Positions 44,291 through 57,034 of a DNA stretch of 64,000 bases are shown in pieces. The first letter of the stretch is position 1; every line of letters starts with the position of its first letter. The stretch comes from Pycnopodia helianthoides. Lineage: Eukaryota > Echinodermata > Asteroidea > Forcipulatida > Asteriidae. The translations under genes and the position numbers were made by a program. Location of the stretch: positions 19,675,094 through 19,739,093 of the forward strand of contig CM063255.1 in assembly GCA_032158295.1 (NCBI GenBank), read 5' to 3'. The notes below the pieces were generated by a model that saw only the letters and a program-made list of their open reading frames with translations, was not told the DNA's origin and did no database searches.

Positions 44291-47200
44291 TCAGTAACCC
44301 ATTTGAGGGGGAATGGGAGGGGGATGTACTTAAAGTTCAACGAGGTCATTAGAAATTGGTTCGAATCCCAGTCAGGGCGCTTGTATCATTGAACAAAACA
44401 CTTTACTATAGAAAATATTCTTATCATTATGTAAACGGTACAGCATGTTGCTGTGAATAATTAGCAACCTATATCATTATATGTAGTTATTGGAGCTGCA
44501 TATTCCTAAGGAGCTGAACAAATTTCAGTAATGTTTATAGCCTAGGCATGAACAGAGGTAGTAAAAGTGAATACGCCACTTGGTTGGAACATAGAGAAAG
44601 GGTCCTTCTCTATGGTTGGAACAAGAACGTATGATAGGTGCCTACTAATGTAAGTTTATTTATTTTTTAACTCTTAGTCAGAAATAACTAAGAAAAATAA
44701 TTATTTCTCTTGTCAGACAACCAACAATAATACTTGTCTTTGTTTAATGCGGCTGTTTGGCCGGGATAAGCATTGCACAAAGGTCTATCTTCCAATGCTA
44801 TTGAAGGGGTGCACACTGGGTAGCTATACAATGTGCATGTATAATGACTGTTCCTTACCGGTTTTGTCGTGTGTCTGAGGTTCGAACCCACCGTTGCTCT
44901 CCAGCTTCCATGTGCAAGGTCACAGGTTGGACTATCTCACACTTTCTCCATGTTGAGTATAATTCCTTGGTCCTGTGGCACGTGTCCTCCTTGTTGCGGT
45001 TGACACTTGCCCGTCTTTCAGTCAGTTAATCCTCCATCATTACAAGTTCGATCATGGCGACTGATAACGGCCAAACTTCAAGGCTATGTTCCTGTAGTTT
45101 GTTAAGTAGCATTTCATTGCTAACAAGGTACTTGCTCACTCCATGGCAGGCCAGATTCATAAAAGTGATTTATAGCTTGTCCCCTCCACAACAGCTTCTG
45201 GTCAAACAGTTAACAAGCATCACAGCTAAAACGTAATTAACACAACTGCGTAAACGAGGTCATATTATTATCATTTGACAGCTCGAAGGACAACTCGACT
45301 CACTTTCTACAAAGTACATATTACACGTCTTCCTGGCTGGCTCGGGCATTTACCTTTTTACTGGGTTCTCCACTCTTGGTCAGTATCACACGGAACATGT
45401 TCCTGCCATGTAATATGTCACAAACTTGACAGAAAAGATTCCATAAAGTTTAGAAATGTCCAGGTTCATACAGCCACATAACGGCGTCCATGCGGTCAAC
45501 AGTAACTTGTACGACCACAAACAGCGCCACCAACTGTGACTGTTCAACCGTGACAATTGTCCGTCGCGCGCAAAGAACTTTTGTCCGAGAACACCTGTTG
45601 TTTAGAGGATGATTACCGCATACTTGTCGACCGAGGACGCCTTTTGGATGCCACTTCTCCTGGGAATGGGGTATTTCAACCGTTATGCTTCAGAAGCAGC
45701 AATGTTTTAGGGTCAGGATGAGCTCAGGAATTCATGAGTACTTACGTTCGTTCTCTTTTATTTTGTGTTGCTATTTGTTGGTATTCTTCTGGTGGGATTT
45801 GTTTGCTGATAATTATGTTTCCGAATGACCCAGCCACACAGATAAATCATGCAATGAACTGGGTATTGGATACACAATATATACTCCTCCTTCCTAAAGA
45901 AAAAAAATTACTTCCCTCGCTGTATAAATTCTTCATAAAGCCATGCATTTTATTGAAGCCAAATCAAAGCTTGAACCTCCGCAAATTAAACATAGGCCCC
46001 CAAAACACACATTCTATTTTTTCACATCGGTGTTATGGATAATTATTTTTGCCCTTCGTCACTGTACTTAACATCCTTCCATATACTTTGTGTATACACA
46101 ATTTTTTGGTGCAGTTTTTAGAATTTCATGTAGACCTTTTGTTTTTCCTTTTTTTTAAAATGTTTTTATCCTACGTCTCCATAACAGGTATACGAATATT
46201 ACAACTTTCTCATTGACCACTTGGTTAGATTGCGGTTTAGCAGTGCGTGGGCGCCGTACGTGAGTGTACCCACTTTCAGGTTTCGTCTTTACAGAAAATA
46301 CAACGAAACCCCGACACGGTAATTCTGGCGTCCTCCTGGAGCATAACACCGCACCCAAAATTCCCCACAAGTTCGCCTTAATATAAACCCAACCACATAA
46401 TCCCAGTCTGTCCAGGTTTATCCGTCTAGAGTATTGTAGCACCCGCACACGTGCTGTAAATCACACCCAGAATCAAACACACACACACTGGAAATACAGA
46501 ATGAAAACCCATAGGATAATTGAATACCAAAGGTCCCCAGTCAAGACAGATTTTGTCTCGGGCCCTTAGGAGATCCTTGACTGGGTGAAAACCGCACACA
46601 GGAAGGCTCCCTTGCAAAACGCCATGCATTTCCTCACCCATATTTTTGCCTGGTGCCCTTTTTAGATAGTTACGTCTAGAATAACGTACATCCCGCGTGA
46701 TCACCAGGTGCAACAGCTTATACCTCATTCTGAAACAGTTAACATTTTGCGTAATGGTATAGTTTATCTATGATTGGTCACAAAAAGTATATCCATCATA
46801 TACTTTGGTTTAAAACAACATAAACAATAACATCACAAACCAACGCATTTCGTAAATCTGTTCGTATAACTCTCGCTAAATCGGCGAGTAAGGCTTAACA
46901 ATGAAACATTGCAACAATTTATTACGAGCTTATATTGATCGGATAGGCTAAATCGAAACGTTTTTTTTTCTCTCCAGGTTTGGGGGACATTTTTCTCGAA
47001 AAGTTCAGTAATAGTAAAATAAAAGTTTCTTGATTTTCTTCCCCGATGAAAAACGCAGGCAAGAGCTGACAAACAGGGGGGGGGGGAAATTACTTGGCAT
47101 ATTCGTTGGCGATGTGACCCGCTGCTCGACCCATCGTTCACTTTTAACAAAATACGGTAAGCTTTTTTCCGTTTATTCCGTTAGCCCCACCAAGTTGTTA

Positions 47201-47984
47201 CACCTGTTCCATAATTGTTATAACCATCTCGGTCTAGAGGAGATCTTGTTGCTTCAACAACGACGTGTATTTTGTCAATGTCGCATCGGTTTGCCTCTCT
47301 CTACACTCGGGGGTACTGTGCTAACTTTATAATCTGAATTTAATTTTGTATTAACATTACCCGGACTTACCCGCAGCAGAATGTCCCAGGCCAATTATGA
47401 ATTGACCCAATATATAACGCATTTGCTGCTTACAAAACACCTTGACCTTAAACTGGCCTTTGTGACAACTCAAGTTATGACCAAAGGCAAGTTTGGGAAG
47501 TCATCTTTGAACTTGTGTACGCCCTGACTGCAGCAGTCATCATTGTTTCTATCGATTCTGTTTTATTCGGAATTTAAGAAAGGGTACTTTACAGCTACAA
47601 AAATACTGAACATAATATAACAACTGTTTGATACAGGGCATTGGTGTAGCCCCTGCTCTCTGGTATAGCATATCGAAATGACCACGGCCTTTTCTCTGTG
47701 GCTGTATAGAGTTAACTTAGTACTTGGGTTCCCCAAACACAGTTCAACAACTAGTAAATTCGGTCATAGCTCCAGTTCCTGACATTAGGGTGGTCCTCAG
47801 CTTCTCTTCCACCTGATGATTTAATGATTAATAGAACAAGCTACCCAACGACATCAGAAACACTCACTCTCTCAACACATTTCAAACTCTTATCATCAGG
47901 AAACTTCTGTTTACTGCAAATTATTAACATTCCTGTTTGGTGTAATTTTTCTGTAGAGAGCTTGATACTTTTGTAGTAATTTTT
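44291..47984. other. No gene recognised (~3.7 kb)
   Basis: GGTTCGAATCCC-type words at 44358 and 44879 are tRNA B-box-like but lack the rest of a tRNA; they are probably SINE relics. Between about 44980 and 45600 the sequence is less AT-rich and may be a decayed retroelement, but no protein motif can be read. Frames at 45734, 46155, 46426, 46833 and 47030 (97-105 codons) have no domain. Confidence 0.4.
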
Positions 47985-48058
47985 CTGTAGCGCCTTGAGA
48001 ATGTTTTATTTATTAGAAAGTGCCCTTTATAAGTTTGTATTGTTATTATTATTATTAA
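47985..48058 (+). repeat. Retroposon 3' tail ending in (ATT)n
   Basis: TGTAGCGCCTTGAGAATGTT, then AGAAAGTGCCCTTTATAAGT and TTGTTATTATTATTATTA. This GCGC...TATAA...(ATT)n layout is the common 3' end of many animal SINEs and LINEs. The body upstream cannot be recognised, so it is a severely 5'-truncated or decayed insert. Confidence 0.65.
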
Positions 48059-49524
48059 TGGGATGGTACATCTTTGTTACATATTGCGGGAGGAAATGCC
48101 GGTGGAGCTCTGGGAAAAAAAAAAGAATTTTGAATTATTTGTGGTTCCTCGCTGTTGATGTTTGAAGCCCTTTACAGAATCATCTGATTCTGCTGATTCT
48201 GAAGCATTAGAAGACATCGGTAATCGTTAAATGATGAATCCGGCTTCTGGAGTATTCCCTCTCTCTAGTGCTATCAACAACACACAGATCACGCTAAACC
48301 GCGCTTGACTGACGTCATCGCGAGGGGCTCACCCACAACAACACTACCCGGGTATGACAGCAGATGGAAGGGGAACACGTCCCCGTGATGTCACACGCAT
48401 GCGTAGACACCCAGAGGAATCCCGGGAGTTCCCGGATGGCTGACAGAAGGAGGGTAGTCGCTCTACGTCAACGGAAGGATCTAAGCATTAAGAGGCAATT
48501 TACGGCGGGCAGTTTGTGATTAGCGTTTCGAGGAGTGGAAAAGGTCAAGTCGGTGCTGTTATTTGTAACTGATTGCGAGCGGGTTGAACTTGTCAAGCGT
48601 CTTGCTGAACCCAGCCGCTGAGATTTGCACATTTTTGGCGGGAAGCCAGAAGGTCTGACGGCAAGGTTAACTAGCCTATATGAAGTGAGAGCGCAACACA
48701 AGTTGCCAAAAATGGTCTTTCAAAGAAAGTGAGAACATTTTGTTCTAATCCAAGTGGGGGGAAAGTAGGCTGCCTCATTACAAACATCTCATTAGAGACT
48801 GATCGCTTTTCATACGAATTTATCCAAAAAAAGGTTCAACATAAGTTCGCTATAGTAACAGACTGAATGTCACTTAGGCCCCTTTAACCGATTGAGAGTT
48901 GTAAAGAAACAAACGTTAGCGTGCGCTTGAATACGGACAGGTAATTTGTAATGCTTTTTTTGTTTTTAGAAAGTTACCTGGGCCCTTATTGTTCGATTCC
49001 ATAGAGTAGGTTGAATAAACTTCTACTTTTAGCTGCCGAGCCCAGACGGCCGCAATCAACCCAGCGGAGGACCCCATATTATGTTGGTCACTGCACACAC
49101 GAACATACCAGAACATACCCACGGTGCAACAAGAGGGCTTCAGCACAGCCCCCCCCCTCCCAGCTTAGAACCCTCCTCCCCCTCTTGCCCCCCCCCCCAA
49201 ATGAAATCGAAAAATGCACAAATGAATGGTTCGATACATTAAATAGAACCCCATGTCTTTGCCACCCGCATGCCCCCCCCCAAAAAAAAACCCACACATT
49301 TAAATGTTTGTCACACCATCACACCACCGAACATACACGTATGTTTGTAGATTCTTGACTAAATGGAGGAAGAATGTGCTGTAGAATTATTGAATTAAAA
49401 TATAAACCCCGTTTTTAATTGGACATGGCAATCTATCCCCCACTACTGATTGAAGTAACATTCCTGTTATAGGATGCAATGTTGGGCTCGACGTGAGCAT
49501 TTACACAGCGCTTTGTTCTGTGAG
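48059..49524. other. No gene recognised
   Basis: 48280-48440 is GC-richer with TGACGTCATCG and CGTGATGTCACACG. Poly-C runs occur at 49150-49280, and these create proline- or glycine-rich spurious frames. Confidence 0.4.
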
Positions 49525-49795
49525 GGAACAGTTTCATCGAATTCAATGATTATTGTTTGCCGAATCTCACCAGTTAAGTTGGAATGTTTTATTACGCAAT
49601 TGAATACTGGGTGCGCCGGCTTCCATGGCTCTTTTTGTCCATGGGGTCGAATGCTTTACCGGTGAGCGTTTGGTTCCTTAGTTCGAGTCGGAGATTCGGC
49701 AACCATTGTAAATTGTAGCGATGTAATAAAAATTGAACAAGGAGTCGTTGCGCCTGAACGTGTTTTCTTAATGTTTCATGTCGCAAAACTCCTAC
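49525..49795 (+). repeat. Family K repeat, copy 2 (uninterrupted)
   Basis: Contains AACAGTTTCATCGAATTCAA, TTAAGTTGGAATGTTTTATT, GCTTTACCGGTGAGCGTTTG, GATTCGGCAACCATTGTAAA and CCTGAACGTGTTTTCTTAAT, in the same order as the split copy at 22497-23400. It is the reference for the nested insertions there. Confidence 0.8.
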
Positions 49796-50180
49796 CATCA
49801 CAAGTTCTCACAACTAGTTTGAACTTGGTGGAACTTTAAGAATAGCGGTCGGCCAACCAGGTTCAGTTCCAAGAATCAAATCGGGAATATTCAAGAGGCA
49901 ACGGAAGCGTGACATTAAAGAAATCTCTCACTGTTTCCCGGATCGCAGAACAGAAAAAATAATCAACCACAGACGTTTAATGTCTGTAGGTTATGGCACC
50001 ATATATGGCGAAAGGGCTCACCTGGCTGAGTTGGCGAGTTCCAGAAAACCAGCTCGCTATAATTGTGACGTCTGTATATACTCCACCTTTAAGGCAAACA
50101 TTAATTTGTTTATCAGCGATGTTTTTAAAGTGAGACTGTCGTCATGATCTTAGCAGGCCTGTAGCTGTACATGGAATTTT
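49796..50180. other. No gene recognised
   Basis: No repeat or frame that I can support. Confidence 0.35.
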
Positions 50181-50322
50181 GCATACCATGCTTGATATGT
50201 GGCAGAGGGTGTGTACCCCCCTAATGTTCCCATACACATGACACCCCCCCCCCTTAAAATACCAGAACACAATAAAGACACAATATAGGAGGGGTGCACT
50301 ATGCTGTATATCGAGCACCACT
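50181..50322. repeat. Family H repeat, copy 4
   Basis: Starts GCATACCATGCTTGATATGT with GGCAGAGGGTGTG, has a C run and CAATAAAGACACAATATAGG, and ends TATGCTGTATATCGAGCACC. Direct terminal repeats again. Confidence 0.78.
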
Positions 50323-51378
50323 GATGCTTTTGTGTATGTGTAAAACGGGTTGATAATACTATAACGAAAATTGTAATGATTTTTAAAAGCAGGTTGGCCT
50401 ATACTGTGCATTTCTACAGAAAAAGAGTGACCTTGTCAGTTCCAAGTCATTTCCTGGTAGGCAAGAACCATTCGTCATAGAGGAAATTTTACACTTTATG
50501 TAATACTTTCTACACAAATTCAAGAGTTTTATAAAAACAACAGCTGAAAAAACTTCGAGATGTGGCCCCTTTCTTCATATCCAAATCGGACTGTGCATTC
50601 TCCAATAAAATAAAAGATTTTATGTGTTCTTTCAATTGGGCTGTTTACAAACCTTTCCTGCAGGAAGCTTAGGGCCAAGTGGCTCCTTTGTAAACATATA
50701 ACGTCATTTTTCCTGTTTGGGGAGGTGGGAGGGGAATTCCCAGAGACGGGCGACAACAGTGGGATAGAAACTGAAGCTCACCGGGGATCGTGGTTTTGGG
50801 TCGGGGCACCTTGTGGCCTAGGCCTGTACATCAAACCACGGAAATACTATTTTCCCGGATGTCGCTGCAGAGAGAGTCATTGCTCTGTAAGAGTTTAAGT
50901 TTAAAAAAAATACTCTGCAGTTAAAGAATTAACCGGGGGAAATGTCGCTGTTTATGTCGGTTTGGGGGTGCTAATTAGTGATAATGAGCGTCCTTGAAAA
51001 AAAAAAAACAAGGCACTTAAAAAAAATGTATTTGAAAACGTTGACAGGAAGAAAAGAAATTGTTACCCGAAACGACAAGTGGGGCGGGGGGGGGGGTTGT
51101 GTTTCTCTACAACATGGTTAAAATAAAACTATTTTCGTACACAATAAACCAAGCATTGCATTTACAGTAAATAAGGCCGTTTTAAAAATGAATGTGCCTG
51201 TTTGATGACAAGCATTTTGTATTCTGCAGATTGCTTATGTTGGTCGTCACGTTTTCCATGACCTAAACTTCGCTTCAAGTTAACACATACTCTAAATATC
51301 ATGGACCTATTCATATTGGGGTAATACTGCATACAATTTGCTAAGTTTACAGCAGAGAGCTGTATGGTCAAAACATTT
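50323..51378. other. No gene recognised
   Basis: Poly-G run at about 51085-51094 and poly-A at about 50999-51009. Frames of 60-89 codons show no domain. Confidence 0.35.
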
Positions 51379-51486
51379 GGTGCATGATAGGTGGGGGGGG
51401 GGGGGCTGTTCTTCTGTACAAGATGAAAAGAGTGTGTTTAAAGTATGGGAACTTTTGGGGGCGTGTGCCCAAATGGGTTTCACTAC
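51379..51486 (-). repeat. Family H repeat, copy 5 (diverged, reverse)
   Basis: Reverse-strand CCCCCAAAAGTTCCCATACT, TTTAAACACACTCTTTTCATC and a C run fit the family H left half. The ends are decayed. Confidence 0.55.
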
Positions 51487-51504
51487 GAAAAGCATGTCAA
51501 TTAC

Positions 51505-51575
51505 GTACTAAAACATTCCAACTTAATCTGGGGAGATTCGGAAAACAATAATCATTGAGCTCAATGAAACTGTTA
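51505..51575 (-). repeat. Family K repeat, copy 3 (fragment)
   Basis: The reverse complement reads AACAGTTTCATTGAGCTCAA, TGATTATTGTTTTCCGAAT and TAAGTTGGAATGTTTTA, matching the left end of family K. Confidence 0.8.
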
Positions 51576-51951
51576 CATTACATTACAATGACACAAGATA
51601 GTGTGGATTTGAATAGTTTCCGGCGAATTGCACACAGAAACGAATGCAAGATTTGTTTCCATGTAAATGCAATGACTTTGGAAACTGAGGGGACACAAGC
51701 AGTAGTCCGACAACTACAATCCCGGCCATATCTCGTTGGGCCCCCCTGCCCCCTTTCAATGCTGAATCACATTGTTGCACGGTCTTCTGCGTTCCAGTCA
51801 ACGTTGAGCGGGGGGACGGGGGACGGGGGAGAGAATGTTTATTGTGAGACAGGGAATGGTTATTGTAACGTTATAGGAACGGGTGGCCCAAGCATTTTGG
51901 CCGGGATTGTAGACTGTCACACATTCATTTATACGTATACATGTACACTAT

Positions 51952-52095
51952 TATACCATGATTGATATGGGAGGGCTGGGTGAGTGGGCAGAGGTATTAT
52001 ACTATAGGGAGGGGGTATTTCTCTACAAGAGGAAAAGGGTGTGTTCAAGTTTGAGGACATTTCGGGGACACACCCATATCGGGCATGATATAGGA
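51952..52095 (-). repeat. Family H repeat, copy 6 (reverse)
   Basis: The reverse strand gives ATGCCCGATATGGGTGTGTC, AATGTCCTCAAACTTGAACA and, at the other end, CCCATATCAATCATGG. It shares the layout and length of family H. Confidence 0.65.
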
Positions 52096-53679
52096 CAACA
52101 ACAGTGTGTACTACGGGTAACAAGTTTAATTCTGCTCAGCAAATATTTTTCTTTGCTGAGCAGCTATACTAAGACATGAATTTTGTCAACAGATATCGAT
52201 CGCATTCAAACACCAACAAACGCACACAACTCAAGGCTATAGTTTGCAAATATCGCCAAATATATTTCTGTATACTTTTTCTTTTTACACACAAGGGGTA
52301 AAACTACCACCAATGTTCAAATAGAATACCAAATATAAAACTGTAAACATCTGATATAGCTGACAAAACACCACGTGCGGAATCACAGTACAGTCATTCC
52401 GTATATTATTATACACTTCGTATATAACTATTAATAGGCCTATGCAGAACAAAGTAGTTTACTTATTTAAATAAAAAATACTAAGCTGAGGAGGATCTAA
52501 GGAACATGAACCAAAGGAGGGGAAAACAACAGACAATTTCAGCTGGTGGTTTATCATTGTGACGAAAATATCAATCAAGTTGAAAATCAAAGATTTGTAA
52601 GCGACAAAAGAAGAAGAAGAAAAAAAAACACTAGCATGGCAACCGTTGTAAAAAGTTATTTAGACAATCCGAGAACAATATACTGTCATTATATTGCTGG
52701 CAGTTAAACACTGAAATAAACAAAGTGATGACTCCATTATGGTATCGAACAAAATGTATCCACTACATATTCGGTTCGGTTTTGAGACAAATATTGTGGA
52801 AAATCCAACAAAAAGAATACAACTGTACGTTACACTTGGTATCGATACTGAGAATTGATATCGATACCGAAAATTGATATCGAGGCTGAGTAAAAATTAC
52901 TTTAAAGCTGTTAAATCTACCAAACAAGAAAGCATATTCACGTAATTATGCATTATGTGAAATTGTTATTCTAAAACTGCAATTTTCACTTCAAATTGTA
53001 CAAAACATTTTGTTTCAATCCCATACAAATATACCCGATATGTGGTGACACAATCCTGGCGTAATTCTTAGATTGCAAATAAAATATAGGTCAAACTTAA
53101 TTATACCGATTCTGTTTCTTTAAGCGAATGTCATTTAACTGAGAGTTTCAACTGCTCAACATGACAGCCACGTTCTAGCCTTGTGCAATACCAATAACGA
53201 AACAACTCATTCATGGGTCAGATTGTGTTGCCCTGCCGCCAGCCTCGGTTTCGTTACATTGATTTAAATGGGAGACAAACCAACATGGCTACACATTGAT
53301 AAAAACGACAATAATGCTAACAATTAACTGTCATTGAAATTATAAAAAAAATACTGGGTTGTACTTAAAATTAACGAGCGCACTAAAAAGGTGCGTTTGT
53401 GAGAAGCATGTATTAAACAGGATTATTCTAAATCTAGACAGACTACAGTGGCCGTGTCCACCTGTCACTTGCAGTTGTGTGTACTGACGCAGGTGAAGAG
53501 AGATACGCACTGACAACTTTAATGCAGCATCCCAAAACCTGTCATATGCTAATTAACACATAACATAATCGCAGTGCTGGGTAGCTGACGGTAGGAAACG
53601 ACTGCTCGTTAAAACGAGTTAAATTCTTTAAAAGTTGAAAGCTGTTTAACTTAATCACCAATATAAAGAGATGATCATG
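52096..53679. other. No gene recognised (~1.6 kb)
   Basis: AT-rich. ATTGATATCGA(T/G) recurs at about 52854 and 52873. Otherwise nothing is visible. Confidence 0.4.
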
Positions 53680-53815
53680 TTGGCAGCAAGGGGCGGTGGT
53701 ATGCCAGAGCTGTGTATGGGAAGAGTTGCGACCAGTTTTTTTTTCGGTCACGTGATTGCTGGACGCCATTTTCGGTCCAAACGCATCACAACCCATTGTT
53801 CAGGCTGGTCTGGCA
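53680..53815 (-). repeat. Interspersed repeat P, copy 2
   Basis: The reverse strand has GGACCGAAAATGGCGTCCAG, CACGTGACCGAAAAA, GTCGCAACTCTTCCC and AGCTCTGGCA, matching 6946-7065. Confidence 0.7.
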
Positions 53816-53950
53816 CCCATTGTGCACACATGCTTTTTTCTTGACCGAAAATTGATTTGAATTGCAAGTTGTCGCAACGCTGTCAATAAACGGCTCTGTG
53901 GTACGCAACAGTGTTAAGCCATTACGCACCTCACGTGTTCAACTTGTGTA

Positions 53951-54102
53951 CACAATGTGACAGAGGGTGTCCCCCTCCCCTTCAATTGTTGCCTTACTAC
54001 CCCCCCCCACCCCCTAAAATCCTCTAAAGAATTTCTGTGATTCCCTGACCAAAATGAAGACACAATTCGAGAGGGGTTACACAATGCCACAGATCGAGCA
54101 CC
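53951..54102. repeat. Family H repeat, copy 7
   Basis: ACAATGTGACAGAGGGTGTC, a C run, AAAATCCTCTAAAGAATTTC, AATGAAGACACAATTCGAGA and an end at ACAATGCCACAGATCGAGCA. Confidence 0.8.
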
Positions 54103-55126
54103 AAATTCACTTGTGTGTACGTTACAAAGAGATTTGTTGTATAACTACCCGCCCTCCCCGCCCTTTTTCGGTTGTGTGTTTAACAAAAACATGTCCTACG
54201 CTGTTGTACTTTGGATTATCTGAAAACTAGAGTGACTATAGGAACTATGGAGCAGAGCTCCCCCTTACTCTATCAAAACAAGGACATGTTGTCCAAATAT
54301 TATCTTTGCACAGGTGTGCACGACACCACGATGAAAATGCATTCTAGGGAGGGCTGATTTACCTCACCGAAAAGAATAACACGGTTAAACCAACTTCCGT
54401 CTTATTTCGCTAAATCACCAGCAAAATTACCAGTCATTTAAACACGGGCAAAGAAAGCAATGCACGTGCAACCTACTCGTCTTTGCTGTTGATAAACTTA
54501 TGAATCCGGGATATTTCAAAATTGTAACTAAATTCTACAACATGAAACTAGCATACTCAATTTGATAGGTGATACAAATTAATTAATAAACCGTATCTTA
54601 AGCAATCTTTTCATGTTTTTGGTTGTTTGAACTTTACTTGTTTTGATTTTCAACAAAAATTAAACTTCGCGTCTCAGTTTTTTTTTTATTGCACGATTGA
54701 ACTCGGGGTATAGCCAATTGTGGTAGGACTGTTGCAAAATTACTTTCCAGTATCAAAGTTTGACAATTTTCTTAAGATTTTGGATTGAGCGTCCATCCGA
54801 ATCGTAATGAGCACAAACCATTAAAAAATATCCGTCTTCACATTCTATTTTTTTTTTTTTTTTTTTTGCGTTGTGTCCATAGCAGATCGCACCAAATTAA
54901 TCATGTTGCTCATCTAAAACAGATCAGGTAAATTAATTAATATCTTGACCTTTTTCCTTGAAGGATAACCGACCCTTTCCGTTGTGTTTGTTACACAAGG
55001 AAATGACATGCATTTAAGACGTTAAGCTGTGACCATGGATGCTGTCTATAGTATATTTACGCTGCAGTCCAGATTACACACTTTGTGACCTATGCTGTTT
55101 ATACGCCATTTGCCACGGCGCGTACA
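54103..55126. other. No gene recognised
   Basis: AT-rich with a T run at about 54848-54866. Frames are short. Confidence 0.35.
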
Positions 55127-55277
55127 GGGGCCAATTTCATAGAGCTGCTAAGCAGCAAATATTGCTTAATAATTTCCTGTTTATGGTATTTTGGCTGGTA
55201 ACCTTACTCTGGCAAGCATAATTTTTATTGTGCTTAGCTACTTCTTTATGCTTAAGCAGCTCTATGAAATTGGGCCC
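55127..55277. mobile_element. Family F element, copy 5 (151 bp)
   Basis: Left GGGGCCAATTTCATAGAGCT; the reverse complement of the right is AGGGCCCAATTTCATAGAGC. It contains TATTTTGGCTGGTAACCTTA. The shortest and cleanest F copy here. Confidence 0.92.
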
Positions 55278-56163
55278 TGGTAGCATTCGAGACCTTCCTC
55301 CGAGGAACCGGAGGTCATCTTTACTAACAATGCTCCATGCATGGTAATATACATTTAAAACGGTACAACCGACTGGGTCATTTCTCATTACAATAATTAT
55401 GATCAGAACCGAGGTTTAAATTAAAGTAAAATCTGACCCCAGTGAGATCTGACGAATACCTGTAATCATTGTTACAACTCAAGTTATTGCTAATGATCAA
55501 ATAATATGCGGGCAGACAATTTTGTCAGCCACCTTAATATTGACGGCGAATCCAGGGGCTTCAGTTCAATTCGGCCCGTTGGGGGACAGTACAGGGGGCA
55601 GTTATTATTACTACTGCAAACAGAATACTACAAACTGCTAACAAATGCATGAAAGTGGATTCTATATACTCTTGTCGCATTAATATTTCATCGAGTTCCT
55701 AACTGAGTGTCAAGTTAAACACCCAGAGTAAATTAAAGGACCATAATGACACTGAATGTCAGAAAATGTCAATGACAGCATAAGAATATAATAAAACATT
55801 ATAATTTTATAGCAGTGTAACTTTCCCTGCTTTCTGAAAAGATAGCGTTCCCTTACCCAACAGAAAGGCCCACATTATAAGTTAGTTATTTTGTCGTCTC
55901 CAAAATCATAAAATGGGTGAAACTACATTCTGCTCGTTTCAAAGTCAAACCAACAATTTTGTTGTACCTTTTGAAACCTTTTAAATTAATAGATCTTCAG
56001 CGGGATGGAACCGTCTTTTCACCATCCCATTTCAATCAATGAAAACGAAACCGAGGCCGGCTGATCTTAATTAGTCTGACACCCTTTTCGGTACTACAAT
56101 AGGAATAAGTATAACATACTGCTACTGCACATAGGGAGCTACACTCTATACAAAACATATTCC
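55278..56163. other. No gene recognised
   Basis: AT-rich, with no supported frame or repeat. Confidence 0.35.
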
Positions 56164-56376
56164 CGGCCAGAATTGACCCGGATCCGGGTTCCGTAGGGCC
56201 TGACCCATTTCTTGGTCAGCGTGACCCGGAAAGTGTCAAAATGACCCATAAATGAGTCAAACTGACGCAGAATCAAAGTTAAAATCCTAAAACCATTTTC
56301 CTATTCGGCACGAGCCGTTTATGGGGTCAGGCCTCTCTGAGGCCTGGATCCGGGTAAATTCTGACCGAGAGTGTTT
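56164..56376. mobile_element. Family C element, copy 7 (best preserved)
   Basis: Left CGGCCAGAATTGACCCGGAT; the reverse complement of the right is CGGTCAGAATTTACCCGGAT, showing an inverted terminal repeat. Interior words are TGACCCATTTCTTGGTCAG, GTGACCCGGAAAGTGTCAAA and ATGAGTCAAACTGACGCAGA. A useful reference for the family. Confidence 0.88.
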
Positions 56377-56443
56377 GGAGAGTTTTTAGAGTGTAGATAA
56401 TGATAGCGGTGTTATGAGAATAGAGCTAAATGGTAACTCGTTT

Positions 56444-56593
56444 GCCGAGGCCGCGTCCAAATCAAGAGACTTCGGCTACGGCTAACGCTCTTGGCTGCAA
56501 CGACAACGTTGAAGATTGACTTGTCGGCAATCCAGCCACATGGCTATGGCTGGCTTGCCGAAAAGTCAGAAGCTATCAATTCGGACACGGCCT
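56444..56593. mobile_element. Candidate family V hairpin element (~150 bp)
   Basis: The inner arms GACTTGTCGGCAATCCAGCC and, as the reverse complement of the other side, GACTTTTCGGCAAGCCAGCC pair well. The outer ends GCCGAGGCCGCGTCC and GGCCGTGTCCGAA pair more loosely. Plus-strand frames of 107-113 codons across it are shadows. Confidence 0.6.
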
Positions 56594-56805
56594 GTGCTAT
56601 TAGGGCGTGTCTCAAAATTCAGGCGAGTTCAAGGCGCAACAGAACGCGGCACACGCCCGCAACATTGTACTGCAGGAACGTTCCACTGGACCGCATCATC
56701 GTGCCGAAGTACGAGAGCAACCCTGCACAAAGGAGTGGGTATTTTGAACATCCCCATGAAATGTTCCGGCGGTCCAACGGAACGGTCAGCATGCACGCGC
56801 TGGAA

Positions 56806-57034
56806 TATAGATAGGTTGCAGTGTGACGTAAATCGGCCATCTTTACGGGCAGTTTAGAACAAACAGTCGTGCGTTTCGTGTGAGAACGGCGTGCAACACG
56901 CGCGCATTTCACGAAACTCATTGCAGGATTGGTCAGTGAACAACGCGGCTGCGTTAATAAGTTGAGCGTTTGACGCACCTGCAAGCCAAAATGCATTTTG
57001 CCCGTAAAGATGGCGTCTACTGGGAACTATCTAT
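56806..57034. mobile_element. Family W MITE (229 bp)
   Basis: Left TATAGATAGGTTGCAGTGTG, right reverse complement TATAGATAGTTCCCAGTAGA, and both have GGCCATC/GCCATC plus TTTACGGGC about 25 bp in. AACGGAACGGT lies outside on the left (about 56777) and is inverted on the right (about 57039), so the true end may be up to 30 bp further out or an older outer element may be present. Confidence 0.75.

Noticed and set aside
44350..44400. tRNA-like B box GGTTCGAATCCC
   Set aside because: There is no matching A box, acceptor stem or anticodon arm; at best a SINE relic. The same applies at 44879 and about 10968.
44980..45600. A possible LTR or LINE fragment
   Set aside because: Composition is suggestive, but no protease, reverse transcriptase, integrase or terminal repeat can be read, so I only note it.
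56491..56996. Overlapping frames of 107-125 codons on both strands
   Set aside because: They cross the hairpin V and MITE W elements, and open frames on both strands mirror each other; there is no domain.
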